Shown: positions 18,612-27,465, counted from the first letter of the stretch. The stretch: 45,945 bases of DNA from Halanaerobiaceae bacterium ANBcell28 (GCA_037623315.1 JBBJJH010000029.1:1-45945), one strand, 5' to 3'. The notes: generated by a model not told the origin, from the sequence alone. Numbers and translations: made by a program.

Positions 18612-19124
18612 ATGGAAAAATGGGATCTATTTGATGAAAGTAGAAAACCGCTAAATCGAACGCATATAAGAGGAGATAAATTGCTACTTGGTGAATATCA
18701 TATTGTTGTGGATATATGGACAGTGAATAGTGACAATGAAATACTTCTTACACTAAGGCATCCAGACAAAAAAATATATCCTAATTTTTGGGAGAATACA
18801 GGTGGTTCAGTTTTAACAGGAGAAACAAGTAGAGCAGGTGCAGTGAGAGAATTATTTGAAGAAACCGGAATTAATGTAAAAGAAGATAATTTAGTCTTAC
18901 TTGGTACAAAAAAAGAAGTGACAGCATTTGTAGATACTTACATAGTTAGAAGAAATATATCTGTCACTGATTTGACAATGCAAGAAGGGGAAACAATAGC
19001 TGCACAATGGGTTAGTATAGCAAAATTAGATGAATTGATAGATAATGGAGAAATAGCATTACCAGTTGTTAAACGTTTAGAGCCTTTGAGAAAAAAGTTT
19101 GAAGATTTTTTATTTGATTCTTAA
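18612..19124 (+). CDS. NUDIX hydrolase (isopentenyl-diphosphate isomerase-like subgroup)
   Basis: A 170-aa protein with a complete Nudix box at residues 65-87 (G-x5-E-x7-REL-x-EE-TGI, here GSVLTGE...RELFEETGI), which binds Mg2+. The N-terminal layout MEKWDLFDESRKPLNRTHIR with GEYHIVVDIW resembles the IPP-isomerase-like/YfcD subgroup of Nudix hydrolases. The true isomerase catalytic residues cannot be claimed. The substrate is unknown, probably a nucleoside-diphosphate derivative. ATG 18612 follows GTGGGGGA. Neighbours give little clue. Confidence 0.87.
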   Translation: MEKWDLFDESRKPLNRTHIRGDKLLLGEYHIVVDIWTVNSDNEILLTLRHPDKKIYPNFWENTGGSVLTGETSRAGAVRELFEETGINVKEDNLVLLGTKKEVTAFVDTYIVRRNISVTDLTMQEGETIAAQWVSIAKLDELIDNGEIALPVVKRLEPLRKKFEDFLFDS

Positions 19125-19177
19125 TTTATGTGGTGGATATATGTGAAAAAATCAATTCTTGCTAGTAAAATAGCGGG

Positions 19178-19873
19178 ATGAAAAATGATTTCATGGATAT
19201 TATATCTATAAAAGGAGTGGTAATAATCAATAAAAATATTGAAGCATTTATCTTTGATCTCGATGGTGTTATTACAGACACAGCTGAATTTCATTTTCTG
19301 GCCTGGAAACGTCTTGCTGAAGAAGAAGGAATAAGCTTTACTCGTCAGGATAATGAAAAGCTTCGTGGCGTTTCTAGAAGAAAATCACTAGAGATCCTTT
19401 TAAATGGAAAAGTAGTAAGCGAAGTGAAAATGCAGGAAATGATGAATCAAAAAAATAATTATTATCAAGATTATGTTAAGACAATTAGTTCAGATGATCT
19501 TTTGCCAGGTATAAAAGAGATATTAGACTATTTGAAGGAAAATGACTATAAGCTTGCAGTAGCGTCAGCCAGTAAAAATGCTAAAGAAGTTATTGAAAAT
19601 CTGGAAATTACTGATAGCTTTGAGCATATTTCTGATGGTTTTAGCGTAGAAAATACAAAACCTGCTCCAGATCTATTTTTATACACTGCTGAAAAACTAA
19701 AAGTAAAAACTAAAAACTGTGTTGTGATTGAAGATGCTGAATCTGGTGTAGAAGCAGCTATAAAAGCAGGGATGATTACAGTAGGTGTTGGACCGAAAGA
19801 ACGAGTAGGCAAGGCAGATTTTCGCTATGATCAGGTTATAGACATAAATATAGAGGAAATTTTAAACAATTAG
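19178..19873 (+). CDS. pgmB: beta-phosphoglucomutase (HAD superfamily)
   Basis: Interconverts beta-glucose 1-phosphate and glucose 6-phosphate after maltose or trehalose phosphorolysis. HAD motifs are clear: FDLDGVITDTAEFH (nucleophile and acid Asp), cap residues AWKRLAEEEG, SASKNA (motif II), KPAPDLF with the motif III Lys, and VIEDAESGVEAA (motif IV). The length of 231 aa at most is normal. The start is uncertain. ATG 19178 has no good ribosome-binding site. A strong AAAGGAG (19211-19217) points to ATA 19223 or ATC 19226, which would give a protein beginning xNKNIEAFIFDLDG. ATG 19178 is listed because it is the nearest conventional start. Confidence 0.85.
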   Translation: MKNDFMDIISIKGVVIINKNIEAFIFDLDGVITDTAEFHFLAWKRLAEEEGISFTRQDNEKLRGVSRRKSLEILLNGKVVSEVKMQEMMNQKNNYYQDYVKTISSDDLLPGIKEILDYLKENDYKLAVASASKNAKEVIENLEITDSFEHISDGFSVENTKPAPDLFLYTAEKLKVKTKNCVVIEDAESGVEAAIKAGMITVGVGPKERVGKADFRYDQVIDINIEEILNN

Positions 19874-19882
19874 AAATATTTA

Positions 19883-19911
19883 TTGACGTACATGCATAAT
19901 TATGCTATACT
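19883..19911 (+). promoter_or_regulatory. sigma-A promoter of the SAM-riboswitch operon
   Basis: TTGACG (19883-19888), 17-bp spacer, TATACT (19906-19911). Transcription would start near 19918, upstream of the SAM-I aptamer. Confidence 0.8.
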
Positions 19912-19985
19912 AATGATAATTTAGTAATATCAAATCGAATTACTAGGATTATTATATTTTTTACGCTATAAAATAGAATATTTTT

Positions 19986-20124
19986 CTTATCAAGAGAAGG
20001 CTGAGGGACTGGCCCTATGAAGCCCGGCAACCGGCATAAGCACGGTGCTAATTCCAGTAGAACAAAAAATGTTCTGAAGATGAGATTCCATAAGAACCCT
20101 CTTCTTCAAGAAGGGGATTTTTTA
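19986..20124 (+). promoter_or_regulatory. SAM-I (S-box) riboswitch with terminator
   Basis: The aptamer has the canonical core: CTTATCAAGAGAAGG, GAGGGACTGGCCCTATGAAG, CCCGGCAACC and GGTGCTAATTCC in the right order. The expression platform ends in a terminator hairpin, CCTCTTC (20098-20104) with GAAGGGG (20110-20116), followed by six T. In this class SAM binding favours termination, so the homocysteine/methionine genes downstream should be expressed only when SAM is low. Confidence 0.97.
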
Positions 20125-20211
20125 ATAAATAGGGGAATATAGACGCTAATAAACAGAGCTCTCTTACTTATGTAATATAATGAGTAATCTTAAAGGAAAG
20201 GGGATAGAGGA

Positions 20212-21399
20212 ATGACAAATGAAAAAACTTTTTCGGAGATTAATGAGAAAATAAAAAAGGGAAAGGCAGTTGTTTTAACTGCTGATGAAATGTCTGACTT
20301 TGTTGATGATCATGGTGAAGACAAGGCTTTTGAAGAAGTAGATGTTGTTACTACTGCGACATTCGGTGCTATGTGTTCCAGCGGAGCTTTTCTAAACTTC
20401 GGTCATGCCGATCCACCTATTCGTATGGGAAGGGTATACTTAAATGATGTATTAGCATATTCAGGTATTGCAGCTGTTGATGCATATATAGGAGCAACAG
20501 AAGAGTCTGAAATTTTAGCTGATGAATATGGGGGAGCCCATGTTATTGAAGATTTAATTAAAGGCAAGAAGGTACACTTGCGTGCAAGTGCAAAAGGAAC
20601 GGACTGTTATCCACGGAAAGAAATAGATACTTATATCAGCCTGGAAGATCTAAATCAGGCATATTTGTTTAATCCTAGGAATTGTTATCAAAATTATTGG
20701 GTGGCTGTAAATTCATCAAATAAAATTATATATACATATATGGGACCTCTTTATGCTAATTATGGTAACGCCAGTTACAGTAGTGCTGGTCAATTAAGTC
20801 CACTCTTGAATGATCCATATTATCAAACTATAGGAATTGGTACTAGGATTTTTTTAGGAGGGGCACAAGGTTACATTTCCTGGGAAGGAACTCAGCATAA
20901 TCCTAGTAGAGAAAGAACAAAAAATGGAATACCTGTTGGCGGAGCAGGAACAATTGCTGTGATTGGTGATCTGAAAGAGATGAATTCAAACTATATTCGC
21001 GCTGCATCTGTTACAAATTATGGAGTAAGTCTATATGTTGGGATTGGAATTCCTATACCCATACTCAATAAAGAAATGGTAAAAAGAACAGCTATAAGAG
21101 ATAGAGACATTGATGTAACGGTTATTGATTATGCTGGTGGTTCTCGGGATAACCCTAGTTTGGGAAGAGTTAATTACGAAGAGTTACGGTCAGGAGAAAT
21201 AAAACTTCCAAATGGTAAAATAGTAACAACTGCACCTTTATCTAGTTTAAATAAGGCTCGATTAATAGCTAGTGAACTTAAAGATTGGATATCTAAAGGT
21301 GATTTTCTCTTAGAAGAACCGGTTCAAAAACTTTCTAATACTCGAAAATTTAAGCCTATAGAGATGAAGAAAGAGGGTGCTCTTATAAATGATAAATAA
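20212..21399 (+). CDS. homocysteine biosynthesis protein, HcyBio/DUF39 family (COG1900)
   Basis: A 395-aa protein of the HcyBio family, implicated in anaerobes in making homocysteine from aspartate semialdehyde and sulfide. Recognisable segments are [28 protein letters not shown] and [15 protein letters not shown]. The conserved cysteines in CSSG and TDC are candidate catalytic residues; that is family knowledge plus inference. It is the first gene after the SAM-I riboswitch, with AGGAAAGGGG upstream of ATG 20212, and overlaps the next gene by 11 bp. The linked NIL-ferredoxin, UPF0280 gene and metH make up the same module seen in methanogens. Confidence 0.92.
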   Translation: MTNEKTFSEINEKIKKGKAVVLTADEMSDFVDDHGEDKAFEEVDVVTTATFGAMCSSGAFLNFGHADPPIRMGRVYLNDVLAYSGIAAVDAYIGATEESEILADEYGGAHVIEDLIKGKKVHLRASAKGTDCYPRKEIDTYISLEDLNQAYLFNPRNCYQNYWVAVNSSNKIIYTYMGPLYANYGNASYSSAGQLSPLLNDPYYQTIGIGTRIFLGGAQGYISWEGTQHNPSRERTKNGIPVGGAGTIAVIGDLKEMNSNYIRAASVTNYGVSLYVGIGIPIPILNKEMVKRTAIRDRDIDVTVIDYAGGSRDNPSLGRVNYEELRSGEIKLPNGKIVTTAPLSSLNKARLIASELKDWISKGDFLLEEPVQKLSNTRKFKPIEMKKEGALINDK

Positions 21400-21817
21400 A
21401 AGACTTCAGTTAGTTTATCACCCTGATAACGTAAGTAAGGCAATAATATATGATCTAGTAAAAAATTATGATATTGTTATAAATATTATACAGGCCAGGA
21501 TTTTACCTGATGAAGAAGGCAAATTAGTAATGGATATTAAGGTATCTAAAAAAAGTGCTTTAGATCAGGCTTTAAAGTATTTAAACAATGAAGGTATTGA
21601 TGTGACTATATTAGAAAAAAGTATAGCATATAATCAGGAAGCATGTGTTCACTGTGGCGCTTGTACTGGACTTTGTAAAGCAGAAGCCCTTATAATGGAT
21701 AAAACCTCATGGGAACTATTGCTTGATCAGGAAAATTGTCTTTTGTGTGGGATGTGTGTCAGTGCCTGTGGTTTTAATGCTCTTTCGCTGGAAACTAATG
21801 GAGATAATTATGTATGA
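21389..21817 (+). CDS. NIL domain / 4Fe-4S ferredoxin protein of homocysteine synthesis
   Basis: A 142-aa protein with an N-terminal NIL domain of about 75 residues ([20 protein letters not shown]...), the ligand-binding module of some methionine ABC ATPases. Two ferredoxin clusters follow, each C-x2-C-x2-C-x3-[12 protein letters not shown] and [11 protein letters not shown]. It is the usual partner of HcyBio proteins and is proposed to supply electrons or sulfur handling for homocysteine formation. ATG 21389 lies inside the end of the upstream gene and its 3' end overlaps the next gene by 8 bp, so all three are translationally coupled. Confidence 0.9.
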   Translation: MINKRLQLVYHPDNVSKAIIYDLVKNYDIVINIIQARILPDEEGKLVMDIKVSKKSALDQALKYLNNEGIDVTILEKSIAYNQEACVHCGACTGLCKAEALIMDKTSWELLLDQENCLLCGMCVSACGFNALSLETNGDNYV

Positions 21818-22532
21818 GCCAAGGTTTTACAGACAGCAAAATACTTCTAAGTTTGAAAAATTTCATATTTGTTATAAAGAAACAGATTTGCTAATTTTCT
21901 CTCCCCTTGTTTTAAAGGAGCTTTGTTTTCAGGAGATAAGGAAACTTCGATTAATTATGGATGATTATATAATGGAAAATCAAGTTTTTGCTAATAGTCT
22001 ACTTCCTATTGAAGTAAACATGAATATGCCTTCTGCAATTGTAGAGATGGTTAAGGCTTCTACTCTTGTAGGGGTAGGGCCAATGGCTGCAGTTGCTGGT
22101 GTTTTTGCAGAGAAGGTGGGTGAAAAAGTTTTGCAGAAAACAGATCAGGTAATTATAGAAAATGGTGGGGATGTTTTCTTGAAGCTTAAGGATGATATAA
22201 AAATTGGGGTTTATGCCGGTAAAGAATCACCATTTTCAGATAAACTTGCTATTAAAGTAAAAGCAAGAGATGTCCCATGGGGTATTTGTAGTTCTTCAGG
22301 GAAAATGGGGCATTCTTATAGTGAAGGTAAGGCAGACTTGGTCACTGTAATTAGTGAGTCGACACCTTTAGCAGATGCAGCAGCTACAGCTGCAGCTAAT
22401 AAAGTTCATACAAAAGATGATATTGCCAGCGTTATAGAATGGATTTATGGCATAGAAGGAATTAAAGGAGTGCTTATTATAAAAGATGATAAAATAGGTG
22501 TACAGGGAGAAATGGAGTTACTTAAAAGATAA
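21810..22532 (+). CDS. UPF0280 family protein (COG2122, ApbE-like)
   Basis: A 240-aa UPF0280 protein with the motif VGVGPMAAVAG, IENGGD and ICSSSGKMGHS, related in fold to ApbE flavin transferases. COG2122 has been linked genetically to homocysteine synthesis in methanogens, and here it is the third gene of the SAM-riboswitch operon. Its chemical role is not established. ATG 21810 is preferred, 6 bp after a GGAG at 21800-21803; longer reading starts far inside the ferredoxin gene without a ribosome-binding site. Confidence 0.88.
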   Translation: MYEPRFYRQQNTSKFEKFHICYKETDLLIFSPLVLKELCFQEIRKLRLIMDDYIMENQVFANSLLPIEVNMNMPSAIVEMVKASTLVGVGPMAAVAGVFAEKVGEKVLQKTDQVIIENGGDVFLKLKDDIKIGVYAGKESPFSDKLAIKVKARDVPWGICSSSGKMGHSYSEGKADLVTVISESTPLADAAATAAANKVHTKDDIASVIEWIYGIEGIKGVLIIKDDKIGVQGEMELLKR

Positions 22533-22605
22533 TCCATATAGCCTACTTTCATTTGATAAATAAAAAACATATATCCAGGTTAAATTATTTAAAGGTGGTG
22601 AAAGA

Positions 22606-25167
22606 ATGAGTAAACTTCTTAAAAAAATTGAAAACTCTGTACTGATTGCAGATGGTGCAATGGGTACTATGATACAGAAAAAAGATAAATCATCAAAGGT
22701 TCCTGAAGAAATAATGTTAGAAAACCCTCAAATTATTCAAGAGATTCATCAAGAATATATTGAGGCTGGCTCTGATCTTATAGAAACCAACACCTTTGGG
22801 GGAAGTCGTTTGAAATTAGAGACTAGTGGACTGGCTGAGAAAACAGAAGAAATAAACAAAAAAGCTGTTGAACTTGCAAAGAAGGCAGTAAATAAGACAG
22901 GAAAAGATGTTTATATACTGGGCTCTGTAGGTCCTACAGGCAAATTGATGAAACCCTATGGAAAGCTGGCTTTTGATGATGCCTATAAGGTATTTAAAGA
23001 GCAAATTTCTTACCTTGTAGAAGCAGGAGTAGATGGAATCTGTATAGAAACAATGAGTGATTTAGCTGAAATGAGAGCTGCAGTAATTGCCGCTAAAGAA
23101 TTCAAAGTACCTATAATCGCTCAAATGACTTTTACAGAAAACGGCTATACTCTAACGGGTTCAACACCAGAAGTAGTAGCAATTGTACTGGATAGCTTAG
23201 CTGTTGATTTTATAGGTGTTAACTGTGTAGCTGGTTTTGAAGAAGCTATATCTATTTTAGAAAAAATGTCTAAAGTAACAAATAAAGCATTGAGTGTTTT
23301 TCCAAATGCTGGAATGCCTATCAGTGTTGATGGTAAAACAGTATTCCCTCAGTCAGCCAATGAGTATGTGGAGCAGTTTGAGGCATTGCTAGATTATAAT
23401 ATAAAGATAATAGGTGGTTGCTGCGGTACCGCTCCAGAATATATAAGTGCTTTGCAAGAAGAATTATTTAAGCATAGTTCAAAGTTTGCAGATAATGAAG
23501 TCTTAATAAAAAAAGATTTAGATGAAAGTAGAGTGTTTTTAGCAGGAACTAGGAATTTCCTTGAACTAAGCCAAAGTACTCCTGTTAAAATTATTGGTGA
23601 AAAATTAAATCCAACTGGTAGAAGTGATCTCAAGAAGGCCTTGAAAGAAAAAGATTGGGCCTACTTACGGAAAGTTGCCAGGGATCAGATTGAGGCAGGA
23701 GCCAGTCTTGTAGATGTAAATATAGGAATGGCTGGCATAGATAAAAAACAAGTTATGAAAAATTTAATTCAGGAGTTACAAATGGAAATCCATATTCCCC
23801 TGGTTCTTGATTCAAATGACCCAGAAGTATTAGAAGCGGGGCTAAAAGAATATCAGGGAAAAGCCCTGGTTAATTCGGTTAATGGTGAGAAAGAATCAAT
23901 GGATGCTATCTTTCCATTAATTAAAAAATATGGTGCTGCAGTAATAGGTCTAACTCTAGATGATAATGGTATTCCTTCTACTGTAGAAGGAAGGGTGGCT
24001 ATTGCTGAAAGGATTGTTAATGAAGCTAATAACTATGGTATAGAAGTTAAAAATATTTTTATTGACACTCTAACACTAACAGCTGGTTCTAATGCTGCTG
24101 AATTAATGGTAACCTTAGAGTCTTTGAAAGAAGTTAGAGAGAAATTTAAGGTTAAGACAACCCTTGGTGCAAGTAATGTTTCCCATGGCTTGCCAGTTAG
24201 AGAACTGATAAATGATGTATTTTTAAGCATGGCTATGGGCTATGGTTTGGATTTACCGATAGCGGATCCCTTTGCTGAGGGTATTCATGATCAGATAAAG
24301 ACAGCTAATCTCCTTACAAATAGGGACAAAGAAGGAGAGGAGTTTATTAAAAGCTTTGCTGGTAGAGAAGTGGTAAAAAAAGCTAAATTAGTTTCAAAAA
24401 AAGGGAGTGAAGAGGAGAGTAAGGATAAAAAGCAAGAAGGAATTAGTAAAGAAGAAAGCAAAGGCGGAGAAATTGAGAAAAAGAATGAGAATGTTGGTGA
24501 ACATGAGTTTATAGATAAAGATCCTCTTTTGCTGGAAATAAGGCAAGCTATTATCGAAGGGAATAGAGGTGATATTGTTTCGTTAAGTGAAAGCAGTATT
24601 GAAAAGTACAAGCCTCAGGAGATAGTTAATAATGTTTTAATACCTTCTATCCAACAGGTTGGTGATCTTTACGATACTGGAAGGTACTTTTTGCCTCAGT
24701 TATTAAAAAGTGCTGAGACTATGCAAAAGGCATTTGATTTCTTAAAAGAAAAAATGCTTGATGATGAAAAAGATAATTATAAGGCTAAGGTCTTGATGGC
24801 GACTGTCAAAGGAGATATCCATGATATAGGTAAAAATATTGCTAAAACAATATTTATGAACCATGCATATCAGGTTATTGATCTGGGTGCTAATGTAGAC
24901 AGTGAAGAAATAGTTTCAAGGGCGCTCGAGGAAGAAGTTGAATTTGTTGGTTTGAGTGCTTTGATGACGACTACAATGATGGAAATGAAAGTTGTTATTG
25001 ATAAGTTAAAAGTTAAAGGATATAAAGGAGCAGTAATCATAGGTGGTGCAGTGACCAATCAGGATTTTGCAGATGAAATTGCTGCTGATATCTATGCCAG
25101 AGATGCCCTTGATGGTGTTAGAAAAGCTAATAAATTATTGGAAGAAAAAGTTGAAGTATTATCATAA
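22606..25167 (+). CDS. metH: cobalamin-dependent methionine synthase MetH, short form
   Basis: Transfers a methyl group from methyl-tetrahydrofolate to homocysteine through methylcobalamin. The 853-aa protein has an N-terminal homocysteine domain with zinc ligands Cys207, Cys272 and Cys273 (GGCCGT). A pterin-binding TIM barrel starts near IIGEKLNPTGR (about residue 330). A Lys/Glu/Ser-rich linker spans about 600-640. Then come a B12 cap domain and the B12-binding domain with DIHDIG, where His739 is the cobalt ligand. The C-terminal SAM-binding reactivation domain of enterobacterial MetH is absent, as in several anaerobe enzymes, so another protein must reactivate oxidised cobalamin. It lies 73 bp after the homocysteine genes in the same riboswitch-controlled unit. 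Confidence 0.95.
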   Translation: MSKLLKKIENSVLIADGAMGTMIQKKDKSSKVPEEIMLENPQIIQEIHQEYIEAGSDLIETNTFGGSRLKLETSGLAEKTEEINKKAVELAKKAVNKTGKDVYILGSVGPTGKLMKPYGKLAFDDAYKVFKEQISYLVEAGVDGICIETMSDLAEMRAAVIAAKEFKVPIIAQMTFTENGYTLTGSTPEVVAIVLDSLAVDFIGVNCVAGFEEAISILEKMSKVTNKALSVFPNAGMPISVDGKTVFPQSANEYVEQFEALLDYNIKIIGGCCGTAPEYISALQEELFKHSSKFADNEVLIKKDLDESRVFLAGTRNFLELSQSTPVKIIGEKLNPTGRSDLKKALKEKDWAYLRKVARDQIEAGASLVDVNIGMAGIDKKQVMKNLIQELQMEIHIPLVLDSNDPEVLEAGLKEYQGKALVNSVNGEKESMDAIFPLIKKYGAAVIGLTLDDNGIPSTVEGRVAIAERIVNEANNYGIEVKNIFIDTLTLTAGSNAAELMVTLESLKEVREKFKVKTTLGASNVSHGLPVRELINDVFLSMAMGYGLDLPIADPFAEGIHDQIKTANLLTNRDKEGEEFIKSFAGREVVKKAKLVSKKGSEEESKDKKQEGISKEESKGGEIEKKNENVGEHEFIDKDPLLLEIRQAIIEGNRGDIVSLSESSIEKYKPQEIVNNVLIPSIQQVGDLYDTGRYFLPQLLKSAETMQKAFDFLKEKMLDDEKDNYKAKVLMATVKGDIHDIGKNIAKTIFMNHAYQVIDLGANVDSEEIVSRALEEEVEFVGLSALMTTTMMEMKVVIDKLKVKGYKGAVIIGGAVTNQDFADEIAADIYARDALDGVRKANKLLEEKVEVLS

Positions 25168-25255
25168 AAGTAAAATTTATTTATAAAAAGCTAAAAAGCA
25201 AGTTTAGAAAAAAATTATTTTTGTAAAATAATAAATTAAAAGGAGATGTGTAATT

Positions 25256-25693
25256 ATGACAGAGAAAATTAAAACATTTAAGGAAATTGACGCTTCATTA
25301 CTAAAATCTATCCCCAACCCAAGTGATCAGGCTTATGAGATAAAAGTTAAGATTCCTGAGTGTACATTTTTAGGTGTGAAAAATCAACCAGACTTTGCAA
25401 CAATTTATTTAACTATGTATCCAGGTAAAAAAATAATTGAGTTGAAGTCCTTAAAATTTTATATTGGTCATTTACGTGATATTGTTGTTTCATATGAGAG
25501 ATTAATAAATATAATGTATGATCAATTAATGGAAGTTTATGAGCCAGAAAGATTACGTTTAGTAATGATTTGTAATCCTCGTGGTGGTATTAGTTCGAAA
25601 CTAGCTATTGACTCTGATTGGAAAGAAAGAGGCGGAGAAGAAAGATATAAGGATTGGGGTAGTCAAGATGATACCTGGGAGGTTATTGTATAA
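25256..25693 (+). CDS. QueF-family T-fold protein lacking the catalytic cysteine
   Basis: A 145-aa unimodular member of the QueF (preQ0 reductase) family. The framework LLKSIPNP, QPDFATIY, ELKSLKFY and NPRGGIS is clear. In authentic QueF the nucleophilic Cys sits in SLCPxTGQPDF. Here the aligned residue is Leu39 (CTFLGVKNQPDF), with a Cys only three positions earlier (Cys36). The partner Asp46 is kept. In the substrate-binding FHE motif, His is Tyr80 while Glu81 is kept, and the NHxD segment before it is changed. Nitrile reduction through a thioimide is therefore doubtful. It may bind a purine or pterin ligand for another purpose. It sits between metH and ilvE, with AAAAGGAGATG upstream of ATG 25256 and a terminator after it. 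Confidence 0.85.
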   Translation: MTEKIKTFKEIDASLLKSIPNPSDQAYEIKVKIPECTFLGVKNQPDFATIYLTMYPGKKIIELKSLKFYIGHLRDIVVSYERLINIMYDQLMEVYEPERLRLVMICNPRGGISSKLAIDSDWKERGGEERYKDWGSQDDTWEVIV

Positions 25694-25773
25694 TTAAGAG
25701 ATTATTTGTTAAAGATAAAGCGAGTTCTTAGTTTTAGATAAGATTTATTACTTTAATAACTTATATAAAAAAA

Positions 25774-25807
25774 TTCCTGTTTTATTTTAAAATAAAGCAG
25801 GATTTTT
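25774..25807 (+). terminator. terminator after the QueF-like gene
   Basis: Stem TCCTGTTTTATTTT with AAAATAAAGCAGGA (25775-25801, one mismatch) followed by TTTTT. It separates the metH region from ilvE. Confidence 0.85.
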
Positions 25808-25885
25808 CCTCTTGATAAAGAAATAGTTTTTAAGAAAGTATCTTAGTGTTTTTTAGTAGGAAAGATAGAGAGGAGTAGAGAAGCT

Positions 25886-26947
25886 GTGAAAATCAGAATT
25901 GAAGAAAGTAAAAATAAGAAAGCAAAAGTAGATGAAAACAATTTAGGTTTTGGGTCAATATTTACAGATCATATGTTTATTATGGATTATGAAGAAGGTA
26001 AAGGATGGTTCGATCCCAGGATTGTACCATATGGACCCTTTGAAGTATCTCCATCAATGTCTGTATTTCATTATGGACAGGCTGTATTTGAAGGACTTAA
26101 AGCTTATAGGACTCCAGAAGGAAAGATTTTCTTATTTAGACCTATGGAGAATATGAAAAGATTAAATATAAGCAATAATCGTATGTGTATACCTGAAATT
26201 GATACTGAATTTTGCCTGGAAGCAATTAAAAAGTTAGTAAAATTAGAACAAGATTGGGTTCCTTCTGTAGAAGGGACATCATTATATATTCGACCATTTA
26301 TTATTTCTACAGGTACTACTTTGAAGTTGAAGCCTTCTAGTTCTTATAGATTTATGGTGATATTATCACCTGTTGGAGCTTATTACCCTCAAGGTATTAA
26401 TCCTGTTGATATCTATGTAGAAACAGAATATGTAAGGGCTGTTCCAGGAGGAACAGGTTTTGCCAAAACAAGTGGTAATTATGCTGGTAGTATGATAGCT
26501 CAGGCAGAAGCAGCTGAGAAAGGTTTTGTACAGGTGCTCTGGCTTGATGGTATCGAAAGAAAATATGTTGAAGAAGTTGGCTCTATGAATGTATTCTTTA
26601 AAATTGATGGAGAAATTATAACTCCATCATTACAGGGCAGTGTACTTCCTGGTATAACTAGAGACTCTGCAATTGACCTTATAAAAAGCTGGAATATTCC
26701 ATTATCAGAACAGAAAATCTCTATAGAAGAAGTATATCAAGCACATAGTGAAGGAAGACTAGAAGAATCCTTTGGTACCGGTACGGCTGCAGTTATATCT
26801 CCAGTAGGAGCACTTAATTGGCAGGGAAAAGGTATCAGTATAAATGATGGTATGACTGGAGATGTAGCTAAAAAATTATATGATTCTATTACAGGTATTC
26901 AGACTGGAAAACTTGAAGATAAGTTTGGATGGACAGTAGAAGTTTAA
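25886..26947 (+). CDS. ilvE: branched-chain amino acid aminotransferase IlvE (class IV)
   Basis: Transaminates the 2-oxo acids of Val, Leu and Ile with glutamate. The 353-aa fold-type IV enzyme is of the longer BCAT type. It has GQAVFEGLKAYR, LYIRPF, GFAKTSGNYAGS with the PLP lysine, and GTAAVISPVG near the C-terminus. The start is GTG 25886 with AGGAG about 10 bp upstream. It completes the pathway encoded by ilvD-leuB but stands 12 kb away in its own unit between two terminators. Confidence 0.94.
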   Translation: MKIRIEESKNKKAKVDENNLGFGSIFTDHMFIMDYEEGKGWFDPRIVPYGPFEVSPSMSVFHYGQAVFEGLKAYRTPEGKIFLFRPMENMKRLNISNNRMCIPEIDTEFCLEAIKKLVKLEQDWVPSVEGTSLYIRPFIISTGTTLKLKPSSSYRFMVILSPVGAYYPQGINPVDIYVETEYVRAVPGGTGFAKTSGNYAGSMIAQAEAAEKGFVQVLWLDGIERKYVEEVGSMNVFFKIDGEIITPSLQGSVLPGITRDSAIDLIKSWNIPLSEQKISIEEVYQAHSEGRLEESFGTGTAAVISPVGALNWQGKGISINDGMTGDVAKKLYDSITGIQTGKLEDKFGWTVEV

Positions 26948-26983
26948 TGTTTTTTCTTTTAATATTTAATTAAATAGTATTTT

Positions 26984-27018
26984 AAAGATCAGTTCTAAAA
27001 ATGAACTGATCTTTTTTT
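26984..27018 (+). terminator. terminator after ilvE
   Basis: Perfect 12-bp stem AAAGATCAGTTC (26984-26995) / GAACTGATCTTT (27003-27014), 7-nt loop, followed by a T run. Confidence 0.93.
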
Positions 27019-27026
27019 AATCTAGC

Positions 27027-27055
27027 TTGACAGTTATAAATATATGATTTATAAT
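27027..27055 (+). promoter_or_regulatory. sigma-A promoter and putative ArsR operator
   Basis: TTGACA (27027-27032), 17-bp spacer, TATAAT (27050-27055). The -10 region sits in an AT-rich imperfect inverted repeat, ATATATGATT...AATCTATAT (about 27041-27062). ATCGAATATA (27069-27078) follows and recurs upstream of acr3. Binding by the encoded ArsR is inferred. Confidence 0.82.
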
Positions 27056-27099
27056 CTATATGAGTAAAATCGAATATACACATATGAAGGGAGGGTAAT

Positions 27100-27465
27100 A
27101 TGGAGCTCTTAGAAATTATTAAAGCTCTTTCTCACGAAAACAGGCTAAGGATTCTTAATTTGTTAAAACATCAGGAATTATGTGTTTGCGAATTAGAGAA
27201 TATACTTGATATTAACCAGTCTAATGCCTCAAGACATTTAAGTAAGTTGAAGCAGGTTGCTATCATTGAAGATGAGCAAAAGGCTCAATGGGTTTATTAT
27301 AAAATAAATCATAAATTACTTAGTGAACATTCATTTTTACGGAATATTTTGGAAGAAGAACTTAAATCACTGGAAAATTATAAAATAGATTTAGAGAGAC
27401 TAAGGAAATACAAAGTAAGTGGTATATCCTGTGAAGATCTTGGTGAAAGTCGGATGTTTGATTAA
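27100..27465 (+). CDS. arsR: ArsR-family transcriptional repressor
   Basis: A 121-aa winged-helix repressor. It has ELCVCELE, whose two cysteines form the classic arsenite-binding site at the start of the recognition region, and the helix-turn-helix INQSNASRHLSKLKQ. ArsR proteins repress their own operon and release DNA when As(III) or Sb(III) binds. It heads arsC and acr3, which supports an arsenic role over other metals. ATG 27100 follows AAGGGAGG. Confidence 0.93.
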   Translation: MELLEIIKALSHENRLRILNLLKHQELCVCELENILDINQSNASRHLSKLKQVAIIEDEQKAQWVYYKINHKLLSEHSFLRNILEEELKSLENYKIDLERLRKYKVSGISCEDLGESRMFD

